NCBI GenBank assembly: GCA_963698495.1
Contig: CAVORB010000002.1
Location: forward strand, 124,001 to 188,000
Source of the DNA: CAVORB01 sp963698495
GTDB taxonomy: Bacteria; Pseudomonadota; Gammaproteobacteria; Chromatiales; Chromatiaceae
Direction: 5' to 3'
Length of the DNA stretch: 64,000 nucleotides
This document shows, one piece after another, positions 9,253 to 18,304 of the stretch (its first letter is position 1; every line of letters starts with the position of its first letter). Both the position numbers and the translations under genes were made by a program. Below the pieces are notes generated by a model. That model had not been told where the DNA came from. It made no database searches and worked only from the letters and a program-made list of their open reading frames with translations.

Positions 9253-10773
9253 TCAGCTGCTGATGCGCAGCTTCTGTCCGGGACGGATCGTGTTGTCGTC
9301 CGGTTTCATCCGGTTGAGCTTCCGCAGCTCCTCGACGGACAAGTCGTATTGGGTTGCGACGCGGTACAGCGTCTCCTTGGGCTTGACGACATGGTGCCTG
9401 CTGGCCTTTGCCGGAATCGCCTTCGCTACCTTGGCGGGTCGTTCCGCGCGGGCGACCTTGACCTCCGCCTTGGGCTTGGCCTCGACTCGTGCCTGGCGTT
9501 TGGCCTTGCGCTCGACCAGGGAGAGCGCCTCGGCCATGCTGGCCGTGGGCTTGGCGTCCTTCTTCACGCTGGCCACGATCGTGGGCGTATAGATCGGCCG
9601 CGGTTGTTCGGCTACCCGGTTGAGGGTGCCGTCGGGCAACCAGACGGTGGTGCCTGCAGGCAAGGGAGCCCGTCCGCTCACCGCGCTGTCACGCCAGTGC
9701 AGGTTCAGATCCGCGAGCCGATAGGTGGAAACCCCGTAGTGGCTGGCGACGTGATGGGCCGGCATGGTGGAGCGCAGCACAAGCCGGTCGCGGGACTGGG
9801 GGTCCTGGTAGCTCACGCCCTCGGGGAAATACTTCTTGGGATTGCCTGCGACCTCGCGGGCGGCCAGGAACTGGGCGTAGAAGTTGCGCGAAGAAAAGCC
9901 GAAGTAGGGTCCCTTGTAGCGGGTGGCAATGGCGCCGAAGTCGGTTCCGTAGATGGCCTTGGCGTTTGCCATGCCGCCTTGGCCGTGGTTGTAGGAGGTG
10001 ATCGCCAGCGGCCAGCTTCTCAGCTTGGCGTGCGCGCTGCCCAGGTAACTGGCGGCGCCTTCGGCGGCAACGACGGGGTCCAGCCGGTCGTCCACCGCAT
10101 GGCTGACCGTCATGCCGTAGACCCTGCCCGTTGCGGGCATGAACTGCCAGATTCCGGCGGCGCCGACGCCCGAGCGGGCGTTGACCTGGAAGGATGACTC
10201 GACATGGGGCAGGTAGGCCAAGTCTTCGGGCAGACCTCGCGAGCGGAAGATCTCCCGAAAGGTCTCGTCGTAGCGACCGCTGATCTCCAGCCCGCGGCGA
10301 AACTTCTCGCGAATGCCGCGCTGGGCGCGTACCCGCTCACTCGCACCGTATATGGCGGTCTTGCCGCCGGCGTCGACGAGCTTGTCCTGGAGGGCGCGTT
10401 CGTCGCGGCTGAGCGAGTCTCCCCGGCGCACCTTTTGCTCGAGGGACTTCAGGCGTCCCGCGTACCAGGCCTCCTTGGCCGCTATGTAGTGTCTCTGATC
10501 GGAGGAATAGCCACTCCCGGTGTATCCGGGCAGATCCGCGACCTCGTAGATGACCCCCATGTACTCGTCGTCGTGGAAGGCCACTTGACCGCGGCTCCAG
10601 ACGCCGTAAACCTGGCGCCAGAAATCCACATTGGGTTGGATTTCCGGCGCGACCGGGAAGGTGCCGGTAGACTCGTAGCTGCGGCCGTGATCGCCGGTGC
10701 CCGCGCAGCCGCTGAACAGTAGGACCAGAAATGGAAATAGCGCCAAAGCTCGGCGCCGAGCTTGTGCATTCAT
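9253..10773 (-). CDS. MltD-like membrane-bound lytic murein transglycosylase with LysM
   Basis: This 506-residue lipoprotein has a signal peptide ending in the lipobox LFSGC. An SLT domain follows at about residues 155-290, with the catalytic Glu in HVESSFQ and the GIWQFMPATGR motif. A degenerate LysM-like segment lies near 340-390 and a clear C-terminal LysM (HHVVKPKETLYRVATQYDLS to the end). It cleaves peptidoglycan glycan strands with 1,6-anhydro product formation. The start at 10773 has a strong GGAGGAG site. E. coli MltD is of similar design but has two clear LysM repeats. The gene is transcribed alone from the promoter at 10849-10878. Confidence 0.92.
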   Translation of the reverse strand: MNAQARRRALALFPFLVLLFSGCAGTGDHGRSYESTGTFPVAPEIQPNVDFWRQVYGVWSRGQVAFHDDEYMGVIYEVADLPGYTGSGYSSDQRHYIAAKEAWYAGRLKSLEQKVRRGDSLSRDERALQDKLVDAGGKTAIYGASERVRAQRGIREKFRRGLEISGRYDETFREIFRSRGLPEDLAYLPHVESSFQVNARSGVGAAGIWQFMPATGRVYGMTVSHAVDDRLDPVVAAEGAASYLGSAHAKLRSWPLAITSYNHGQGGMANAKAIYGTDFGAIATRYKGPYFGFSSRNFYAQFLAAREVAGNPKKYFPEGVSYQDPQSRDRLVLRSTMPAHHVASHYGVSTYRLADLNLHWRDSAVSGRAPLPAGTTVWLPDGTLNRVAEQPRPIYTPTIVASVKKDAKPTASMAEALSLVERKAKRQARVEAKPKAEVKVARAERPAKVAKAIPAKASRHHVVKPKETLYRVATQYDLSVEELRKLNRMKPDDNTIRPGQKLRISS

Positions 10774-10848
10774 CAACCGTTTCTCCTCCCTTACCCCAAG
10801 GAAAGACCCGCCCCATGTGCCCGCCCGAATTCCAGGCACGTTGGGGGA

Positions 10849-10878
10849 AATATAGGCTCTTGGCTAGAAAAAGTGCAA
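10849..10878 (-). promoter_or_regulatory. predicted sigma-70 promoter of the mltD-like gene
   Basis: On the minus strand TTGCAC (10878-10873) and TATATT (10854-10849) are spaced by 18 bases, 76 bases upstream of the ATG. The region is unusually AT-rich for this window. Confidence 0.6.
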
Positions 10879-10992
10879 GTTTAATGCATGGAAAGCGTGT
10901 ATTTTTAACCTAGGATCTAGCTTGGGTATGCCGATGTCAACCGGGTGTGACAGGTTTTCCGGCAGCAGTCGCTCGGCGCGGAACCGCTGAGC

Positions 10993-13298
10993 GTGCGCGT
11001 TCCGGGTCTGAGATGGCTCCTGGCGTTGGTCGCCGTCCCCGTTCTGGCGGCGGGTGGCGGTTTGCTCTGGCTGCGCGGCGCCATGCCGCAGGCCTCCGGC
11101 ACCCTGCCGTTGGCTGGATTACAGGCTCCGGTAGTCGTCGAGCGTGAGCCAAACGGGGTGGCGCACATACGGGCCGGTACCGACCGGGATCTCTTCCTGG
11201 CGCTGGGTGTCGTACATGCCCAGGACCGGTTGTGGCAGATGGAGCTTCAGCGCCGGATCGGCGCCGGGCGCTTGGCCGAGATCCTGGGGCCTGACGCGGT
11301 CGACCGCGACCGTTATCTCAGGACCTGGGGCTTTTACCGCGCTGCGGAGGCGGCCTATGGGCACTTGAGCGCCGAGGCGCGGGCGGCGATCGACGCCTAT
11401 GCGGAAGGGATCAACGCATATCTGGCAACCGATCCGCCCCTGCCCCCGGAGTTCCGTCTGCTGGGCTTCGAGCCCGAACCCTGGCGCGCGGCAGACGTGC
11501 TGGTGTGGGGCAAGCTCATGGCCTACAACCTGGCGGACAACCGACATTCGGAACTGCGCCGGTACGGTCTGCGTGCGCGGGGACTCTCTCCCGAACGGAT
11601 CGCGGAGCTGATGCCCCTCTACCCCGGCGAGAGCGTGGCGGAGGACGGAGCGGCATCGACCGGGGCCCCGGGCGCCGAGGAACAGGTAGAGGATCTGCTC
11701 GCCCTCGACGCCACGAACCGGGAGCACCTGCCCCGCGCCTCAAACAACTGGGTGGTCGACGGGAACATGACCGAAAGCGGTCGCCCCCTGCTCGCGAATG
11801 ACGTGCATCTCGGGGTTCAGCTGCCGTCCACCTGGTATCTGGTGCATCTTCAGAGTCCCGGCTTCGACGTGATCGGCGCCAGCCTTCCCGGCCTGCCCCT
11901 GGTGGCGATCGGGCGCAATGAGCATATCGCATGGGGCGTGACCAACCTGGCCGCGGACATGGAGGACCTCTACCTCATCGAGGAACGGGGTGACGCCTAT
12001 GCTCCACCGGGGAGACCTGCTGCCTTTCGAGGTTCGCGAGGAGACGATCCTGGTGCGCGACGGCGAGCCCGTGACCGTCCGCGTCCGCGAGACCCTGTAC
12101 GGGCCCGTGATCAGCGACGTGGTGGAGAAACCGGACGGCGCGCCGGCGCTCGCCCTGCGCTGGGTCGGCCACGACCCGGACGACACCACCTTCGATGCCT
12201 TCCTGGGTATCAACCGGGCAAGGGATTGGGAGCAATTTCGCGCCGCCGCCGAGGCTGTTGGTCGCGCCGGGGCAGAATCTCGTCTACGCGGATGTCGAGG
12301 GGCATATCGCCCATCTCGCCGTCGGCCGGGTGCCGGTGCGTCGGCCGGGCCACAGCGGGCTCTACCCGGTGCCGGGAGACGGGGAGTGGGACTGGCAGGG
12401 CGTGCTGCGGCCGTCGGATCTGCCCGCGCGCGTCGACCCGGCCGAGGGCTTTCTGGTTACGGCCAATCATCGGGTCACGGCCCCGGACTATCCTCACCGC
12501 ATCTCCCTGGAGTGGGGCGCCGAGCCCTACCGCGCCGAGCGCATCACGGAGCTGATCCAGGCTCGTTCGCGCCATGACCTCGGGTCCATGGAGGCCCTGC
12601 AACAGGATACGGTGACCCTGCTGCACCGGGAGCTGCGGCCGGTCCTGAAGGCCATGAAGCCGAGATCCCTCGCCGCCCAGCGCTGGCGTCTCAGGCTCCT
12701 GGTCTGGAACGGCGATGCGGCGCTGGACTCCGCGGAGAGCTCGGTGTTCCACGCCTGGTATGTGGCGCTTGCCGCACTGCCCGCCGCGGAGACCGGTACG
12801 GATTACTGGGGCGGTTACCCCCGTTACTTGATTCGCGCGTTGACGCAGGGCGACCCGGCCTGCGACATGCGCGGCCTGAGCTGTGTCGAGTTCGCCGCCG
12901 AGGCCCTGGAGCAGGCCCTGGCGCGCCTGGGGGACGAGCCTCCGGTCTGGGGCGAGCTGCACCACGCCCACCTGGCCCACTCCCTGTTCACGCATACTCC
13001 GCTCTCGGCCCTGAGCGATCGCGTCGTCCCCACCGGCGGCAGCCATCACACGGTCAACGTCGGCTGGTTTCGGCCGCAGGACTGGGTCGTGTACCACGCC
13101 CCCACCTATCGCCAGATCGTGGACCTCGCGGACCCCGAACGTTCGTTGTTCGTGCTCGCAGGCGGCCAGTCCGGCAACTGGTTCTCGCCCTCCTACGACG
13201 ACCAGATCACCCTGTGGCGCGACGGGGCATACCTGCCCATGCGGCGAGCGGGCTACGAGGTGGCGGATACCCTGAGGCTGCAGCCCGTCGCAGAATAG
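10993..13298 (+). CDS. penicillin acylase family protein (Ntn hydrolase), frame broken twice
   Basis: The locus encodes a secreted N-terminal-nucleophile amidase (penicillin G acylase / acyl-homoserine-lactone acylase family). The translation runs in frame 1 from GTG 10993, changes frame near the GGGG run at 12009-12012, and changes again near 12258-12261. Removing one base at each site gives a continuous 767-residue protein: signal anchor, alpha chain, the autoprocessing site with nucleophile Ser in ASNNWVV, then the beta chain with PGQNLVYADVEGHI and the C-terminal GGQSGNWFSPSYDDQ block. Both junctions read smoothly once corrected, so sequencing error is likelier than decay. The substrate (beta-lactam, AHL or other amide) is not predictable. 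The gene is divergent from mltD. Confidence 0.88.
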
Positions 13299-13399
13299 CT
13301 GGCCGCATGCCGTTCCTTGAGGCCCGGCCCTTGATACCCGCCCGCGACGTGCTTTGATTGAAGTAGAGGGCGCTATCCCAGTGCCCGAGGAGGGTCCGC

Positions 13400-13963
13400 A
13401 TGCAATTAACCCCTGAGATCACCTTCCGCGGCCTCGAATCTACCCCAGCCCTGGAGACCAAGGTCCGGGAGCGGGTGGACCGCCTAGACCGGCTCCACGC
13501 GCGCATCATGGGTTGCAGGGTCGCAATCGAGTCCCACCATCGGCATCAACACAAGGGCAAGCTCTATCATGTGCGCATCGATCTCACGGTGCCCGGCGAC
13601 GAGCTGGTGGTGAGCCGCACGCCGGAAGCGAACCACGCCCACGAGGACGCCTACGTCGCCATCCGCGACGCCTTCGACGCCATGGAGCGGCAGCTCGAAT
13701 CCTTCGCCGGTCGCCGGCGCGGCGAGGTCAAGACCCACGAGGAGCCGACCCAGGCAGGCCTGGTCGGGGAGCTGGAGTGGGATCACGGCCGCATCGAGAC
13801 GGCCGACGGCCGTTCCATCTACTTCCACCGCAACAGCGTGCTCGGCAACGCCTTCGAGGGGCTCGAGCTGGGCGTCCCGGTGCGCTACGTGGAGACCGCG
13901 GGCGACGAGGGGCCGCAGGCGAGCCTGGTGATGCCGTTGCAGCAACCGGAGGCCGCCGCCTGA
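13400..13963 (+). CDS. HPF/RaiA ribosome hibernation factor with cold-shock-like C-terminal domain
   Basis: The N-terminal part of this 187-residue protein (about 1-105) is the S30AE fold of ribosome hibernation factors (ITFRGLESTPALETKVRERVDRLDR..., and DAYVAIRDAFDAMERQLE). The C-terminal part (about 118-180) reads GELEWDHGRIETADGRSIYFHRNSVL, matching the OB-fold cold-shock pattern with an RNP-like strand. Such fusions occur in environmental proteobacteria. It probably binds the 30S subunit during stasis and may also bind RNA. A strong GGAGGG site precedes the ATG. The gene appears monocistronic. Confidence 0.85.
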   Translation: MQLTPEITFRGLESTPALETKVRERVDRLDRLHARIMGCRVAIESHHRHQHKGKLYHVRIDLTVPGDELVVSRTPEANHAHEDAYVAIRDAFDAMERQLESFAGRRRGEVKTHEEPTQAGLVGELEWDHGRIETADGRSIYFHRNSVLGNAFEGLELGVPVRYVETAGDEGPQASLVMPLQQPEAAA

Positions 13964-13986
13964 GCCGACCAGGGTGCGACGCCCGG

Positions 13987-15033
13987 TCAGTCCATCAGGT
14001 CGACCCGAAAGCCGCGCGCCTCCAGGGCGGTGCGCCGCTCCTGGAGGTAGCGCTGGAAATTGGGCTGGCGCAGGTAGGCGCGGGTCGCCACGTAGTCGAG
14101 GGCGCCGTGGATGTGGAAGGCGCGCAGGTAGCCCTCGGTGCGGAAGACCTCCTTTCCCGCCGGGTCGAAGAACACGAGGCTGGGGGTGAACTCGACGCCG
14201 AGCTCTTCCGCCCACCGGCGGGCCGGAAGCTCGCGCCCATCCGGCGTCTGCAGCAGCTCCTGAGACCAGGCGTCGACGATCACCCCGTCAAGATTCGAAA
14301 GGGCGTAGGCCACCGGCTCGCGCTTCAGGATGTCCCCATGCAGCTCGTCGCAGGCCGCGCAGCTCGCCTGCTCGAACATCGCCACCAGGGGCTTCCCCGT
14401 CGCGGCGAGCCGCTCGGCGAGCCGCAGCGGCGGGGTCAGGAAGCCGCCCTCCGCGTGCAGCCGGCCGGAGGCGGCCGCGGGGTCGTGGGCCAGATAGAAG
14501 TCCTGGAAGCGCTCGCCCTGCCGTTCGTATTTTCCGGCCACGTACTGCAGGGCGGTGAGCAGCTTGTGGGGCGGGAAGTAGCCGTTGATGCGCAGCACCA
14601 CCCTCCCCTCCTCGTCCAGCAGCAGCAGGGTGGGCGTGAACTGCACCTTGAGCCCGGCCGCGAACGCCTTCTCAGTGGTCGGCTCGCCGAGGAAACCGGT
14701 CACCTCCCGGTCGCCCCACATATTGATCGCGATGGAGTCGAAGCCGCCGCGGGCCGTCTCCACGATCTCCCGGTCGGCGAAGTTCTCCTGCAGCAGCTTG
14801 GCGCAATAGGGGCAGCCGTCCTGGTAGAAATAGAGCATGACGCGCTTGCCGCCCGCCGCGGCCTCTGCCACGTCCTCGCGGATGTCGAGGAACGACTGCT
14901 TGAACCATGCCGGCTGCTCGTGATGGCCGGGATTGACCAGCGCCGGGTCCAGGCCCGACTCACCCGGCGGGGTCGCGGCCCGGATCCCGGACGCCCACAG
15001 CGCCAGGCCGATCAACCACCAGAGCTTGCGCAT
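13987..15033 (-). CDS. periplasmic protein with two thioredoxin-like domains
   Basis: This 348-residue exported protein begins with a signal peptide (MRKLWWLIGLALWASGIRA). Domain 1 (about 45-190) carries the redox motif DGCPYCAK with a cis-Pro turn (FTPTLLLLD), like SoxW/DsbD-gamma-type thioredoxins. Domain 2 (about 205-330) carries ASCAACDEL and a second FTPSLVFFD turn. Both active sites are intact. The tandem arrangement suggests a periplasmic reductase that DsbD or a TlpA-like protein keeps reduced, but no sox genes are nearby. An upstream ATG at 15048 is possible; 15033 gives the better signal peptide. Confidence 0.8.
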   Translation of the reverse strand: MRKLWWLIGLALWASGIRAATPPGESGLDPALVNPGHHEQPAWFKQSFLDIREDVAEAAAGGKRVMLYFYQDGCPYCAKLLQENFADREIVETARGGFDSIAINMWGDREVTGFLGEPTTEKAFAAGLKVQFTPTLLLLDEEGRVVLRINGYFPPHKLLTALQYVAGKYERQGERFQDFYLAHDPAAASGRLHAEGGFLTPPLRLAERLAATGKPLVAMFEQASCAACDELHGDILKREPVAYALSNLDGVIVDAWSQELLQTPDGRELPARRWAEELGVEFTPSLVFFDPAGKEVFRTEGYLRAFHIHGALDYVATRAYLRQPNFQRYLQERRTALEARGFRVDLMD

Positions 15034-15141
15034 GGTCGGGGCTCCCACCGAATGGAAGACAGCGCGGCTGCCGTCTCTGAAACCAAAGCTAATCGGCAGG
15101 CCGGGAAATGCAACCTTTCGCGCAATCGGTTTGAATCCCTG

Positions 15142-15618
15142 TCACCCTTGCGATGGGAAGTCCCGGAACACATCGCGCACCAGCGGCGATGTGGCGAGAA
15201 AGGTCAGGAACATCAGATCGAGGGCGACGGATACCAGCAGTGCCTCGTTCAGGGTCGACAGGTGCCAGTTGTGCGCGATCCCCAGGTTCGCGAGCCACAG
15301 GCCGAGATAGGCGAGGGCCGAGCCGGACAGCAAGAACCGGCCCTGACGCCACAGCCCGCGCATCCACGCGGGAGAGCCGGGTTTGCGCCGCAGCGCCACG
15401 AGCAGCACCGGTGCGGCGAGCGCGTCGGCGAGCAAAAAGACGGGTTCGACGATGTCCCGAAGGTAGCTCATCGCATCGCCGACCCGCGGCAGGAAGGTGA
15501 GCCCGAGGAAGAGCACATGGCGCATCAGGAAGATCATCGCCGCCCACAGCAGCAGCGGGACCTTGAGCACGAGGTCGTCGTCGTAATAACCGGCCGGATA
15601 GGCGTTGGGGACGGGCAC
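15142..15618 (-). CDS. small multi-pass membrane protein, possibly DUF2919 (YfeZ-like)
   Basis: This 158-residue protein has four predicted membrane helices. The start pattern (NAYPAGYYDDDLVLKVPLLLWAAMIFL) and size resemble the DUF2919/YfeZ family, whose function is unknown. The assignment is by pattern recognition only. It is divergent from the DsbA-like gene: the two reading frames face away with a short shared upstream region. Confidence 0.6.
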   Translation of the reverse strand: MPVPNAYPAGYYDDDLVLKVPLLLWAAMIFLMRHVLFLGLTFLPRVGDAMSYLRDIVEPVFLLADALAAPVLLVALRRKPGSPAWMRGLWRQGRFLLSGSALAYLGLWLANLGIAHNWHLSTLNEALLVSVALDLMFLTFLATSPLVRDVFRDFPSQG

Positions 15619-15655
15619 CGCTCGTCAGCCGCAGAGTTGCACTGGAGACACCGCA

Positions 15656-16285
15656 ATGGATCCTAGCATGCCGCCCACCCTCTACTATGTCCACGACCCC
15701 ATGTGCAGCTGGTGCTGGGGCTTCCGTCCCGCGCTGGACGGCCTGCTCGCCGGCTTGCCCCGGGAGATCCGGGTCGAGCGCCTGCTCGGCGGGCTCGCGC
15801 CGGATTCCGACGAGCCCATGCCCGACGCCATGCGGGCGCAGTTGCGGGAGACCTGGAGGCGGATCCAGGCCCGCATTCCGGGTACCCGCTTCAACTTCGA
15901 CTTCTGGACCCGCTGCGCCCCCAGGCGTAGCACCTGGCCAGCGTGCCGCGCGGTCATCGCCGTCCGCCGGCAAGACCCGGCCCTCGACCAGGCCATGACC
16001 GCCGCGGTGCAGCGCGCCTACTACCTCGAGGCCCGCAATCCGTCGGACCGCGCGACCCTGATCGCGCTGGCGGGTGAGATCGGCGCCGATTCCAACCGCT
16101 TCGCCCGGGATCTCGACGCCGAGGACACGCGCCAGGCGCTCGCCGACGAGATCGCCAGGGCGCGCGGCATGGGGGTGGACTCCTTCCCGTCCTTGGTGCT
16201 CGACCGCGCGGGCAGCCGTTGGCGCATCCCGGTGGCTTACACCGATCCCCCGGCCATGTTGAAGACCATCCGGATGCTGGTCTGA
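15656..16285 (+). CDS. DsbA family (FrnE/DSBA-like) oxidoreductase
   Basis: This 209-residue cytoplasmic protein (no signal peptide) has a thioredoxin fold with helical insertion. The motif DPMCSWCWGF (about residues 14-23) gives a CSWC active site, followed by LDGLLAGL and, near the C-terminus, the cis-Pro strand VDSFPSLVLDRAG. This matches the DsbA-like group often annotated as predicted disulfide isomerase or thioredoxin. The ATG at 15656 has a GGAGAC site; ATG 15668 is an alternative. Partners cannot be inferred. Confidence 0.85.
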   Translation: MDPSMPPTLYYVHDPMCSWCWGFRPALDGLLAGLPREIRVERLLGGLAPDSDEPMPDAMRAQLRETWRRIQARIPGTRFNFDFWTRCAPRRSTWPACRAVIAVRRQDPALDQAMTAAVQRAYYLEARNPSDRATLIALAGEIGADSNRFARDLDAEDTRQALADEIARARGMGVDSFPSLVLDRAGSRWRIPVAYTDPPAMLKTIRMLV

Positions 16286-16985
16286 GCGGTCGCTGCGCCT
16301 CGGTGCGTCAATCCACTCCGGCGTCCGTTTCGAGCCGCAGAATCACCCGGAGCTCCGCCCTGGGCTAGCCACCACTTCGCGCTCCCGAACGAACTTGCCT
16401 GTCCCTTCCCTGGATGGTAGCGTCCCCTCGCTTGTACTCTGGTGGGGTTCGGTCTCCTTGTGTGGAGGCTTGGTCCAGGCGGTCGGAGCGCGGCGCGGGC
16501 GCATGGACGGGCCGGTAGCCTCAGGCGGCGCCCGCCGCTTCCTGACCGGAGGGGCAACTTGTGCAACCCGGTGCCCATGCCCCGCGTCCATTTCCGGGTT
16601 GAGGCGATCGAGCGGGAACGGATGCCCTCATTGATACCAACTATTTCGCCAATGCCGGGCGCAGTCCACGGGGCGTCGAGAACAGCTCCCGCGGGGGCCG
16701 GGACGTTGGCTTGGGCGAGGACGAGTCGCGATCACGCGATACTATTTCCGCGCAAGACGCTGCAGTCCTGCGCCATGTCGCCCTCGGTTGGCTAAGGAAC
16801 GACACGGGCACCAGCCTCGAAATCGCGAACGAGCGCGTCGGGGCGACGTCACGATGAGAGCTACCTCCAAGGGTTGCAGTTTGGGCAACGGGATGACGCG
16901 GAATATTGGCGAAGTCTTATGCGATTCCTCGGCCGCCGGCTTTTCCTTCGCAGCCATGGATGGCAGTGAAGAAGGTGGGTGCGTC
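16286..16985. other. 700-base gap without a recognisable gene
   Basis: Open frames here have no recognisable content on either strand, and I see no tRNA, riboswitch or repeat. The stretch marks the boundary between the core genes and the exopolysaccharide region. It may hold the promoter of the GH114 gene at 16986. Confidence 0.5.
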
Positions 16986-18173
16986 ATGGTGACTACAGGC
17001 AGCTTCAAGAGAGTGTTGGTTCTGGCCTTGTCAGCCAGTTTTTTTTCGGCGAGCCCCATCGCGGCGGCGAAGGAGTTGCGCGATTGTGACAAGGCTATGA
17101 GCAGCTACTCCCGCCACCTGATGGCAAGATCGCGACCGCCTAGTCCGGCTCGTAATGCCGTCATCGATGCCGGAGAGATCAGTGCCATGCCCCGTTCCAG
17201 CAGCATGGATTTTAGAGACTTCGGGGTCCAATATTGGGGGAAAGAATTCCGGCGAGCCGCGCTGGAATCTGTTCCCCACGGTGCCTTGATCATCGAGCCG
17301 TCGCTTATCGGCGCGGATACGTCGCGGCTGTCCCGCGAAGAGATGTTCTCGCCGTCGGACATCACGGCGATTCGGCAAGGCGGTGCGCGGCCGGTCTTTG
17401 GCTACCTTAATGTCGGCGAGCTCGCGAGTTACCGCGACTATTGGGTGGAGGCGTTCGGCTCTGCCCAGACGCGCGTCGATCTATCGTCGAATTCGACATT
17501 GCCAGCTTGGTATGGTGGCTACGATCAACGAGGTGAGCTGCTCTCGGCATTCTGGACCAAGGAATGGGAGCTCATCATGCAACAGCGAATTAACGCGCTG
17601 CTGGCAATCGGTTTCGACGGGGCATTCCTCGACGATGTTCTCCATTATTTCTCTTGGGGAAAAGAAGATGTCCTTAGACCGAGATCCTCCGCTCTTGGGG
17701 GGCCCACCACAGTCGCCGAGTCGGCACGGGTCATGATGGGCTTGATCCTCCGCTTGAGCTGCTATGCCCGCTACGGAGCACCGAATGCGCGCCCGTCCTT
17801 CAATCTGATCGTCAATGGTGGGCCCTATATCGGTTGGGATGCGATTGACGGTGCGACCGAGAGCGGGGGCGTCGGGCTCGACTTGTATCATCGCTATTTC
17901 AATGCGATCGACGCAATCTTGGTCGAGAATGCGTTGAGCAGACCCGATGGAAAGGGGCTGATCGAGATTCTCCAGAAGGAGTACGCTGGGCGCGGAATGC
18001 CGGTGCTGACGATCGAGTTCTGGTCACGTGACAACGCCGTCACGGATTTCGAGACGTTTCGCGCGACCATGCGTGACAGGGCGGAGGAAAACGGCTTTCG
18101 AACGTACATCGTGCCGGACGGAATATTCGACCGGCTCTATCCGCCCGTTTCCCAAATCCAGGCAAGTGAATAG
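16986..18173 (+). CDS. GH114-like (MJ1477/TM1410-type) secreted glycoside hydrolase, stand-alone PelA hydrolase equivalent
   Basis: This 395-residue protein has a signal peptide (KRVLVLALSASFFSASPIAAA) and a TIM-barrel of the endo-alpha-1,4-polygalactosaminidase type. Seen features are FGYLNVGELASYRDYW (about 138-153), GFDGAFLDDVLHYF with the likely catalytic Asp, LNLIVNGG-like strand SFNLIVNGGPY, ILVENAL with the likely catalytic Glu, and VLTIEFWSRD. In Pseudomonas PelA this hydrolase is the N-terminal domain; here it is a separate gene, convergent to the pel-like operon, whose PelA-like protein lacks it. ATG 16986 follows an AAGGTGGG site. It probably cuts the partially deacetylated GalNAc polymer in the periplasm or outside the cell. 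Confidence 0.8.
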   Translation: MVTTGSFKRVLVLALSASFFSASPIAAAKELRDCDKAMSSYSRHLMARSRPPSPARNAVIDAGEISAMPRSSSMDFRDFGVQYWGKEFRRAALESVPHGALIIEPSLIGADTSRLSREEMFSPSDITAIRQGGARPVFGYLNVGELASYRDYWVEAFGSAQTRVDLSSNSTLPAWYGGYDQRGELLSAFWTKEWELIMQQRINALLAIGFDGAFLDDVLHYFSWGKEDVLRPRSSALGGPTTVAESARVMMGLILRLSCYARYGAPNARPSFNLIVNGGPYIGWDAIDGATESGGVGLDLYHRYFNAIDAILVENALSRPDGKGLIEILQKEYAGRGMPVLTIEFWSRDNAVTDFETFRATMRDRAEENGFRTYIVPDGIFDRLYPPVSQIQASE

Positions 18174-18250
18174 TCGATGTCCCTATTGTCAACCATGACA
18201 GCGGGGTCGCCCCGGCGATGACAACACGGCTGTCATGAAGGGTTTCCCTC

Positions 18251-18278
18251 TCCGCTGCGCTCTCTTGAGCGCAGCGGA
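18251..18278. terminator. bidirectional hairpin between convergent genes
   Basis: A perfect 12-bp stem (TCCGCTGCGCTC / GAGCGCAGCGGA, TCTT loop) sits between the GH114 gene and the end of the pel-like operon. A second inverted repeat (CATGACAGC at 18194, GCTGTCATG at 18229) precedes it. Position and structure suit a shared terminator, although the T-run is weak. Confidence 0.6.
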
Positions 18279-18304
18279 AGACGAGCAGTGCCCGCGGCGC
18301 ATTT

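Noticed and set aside
11990..12577. Separate overlapping genes within the penicillin acylase locus
   Set aside because: The three frames encode consecutive parts of a single acylase, and each junction is repaired by removing one base.
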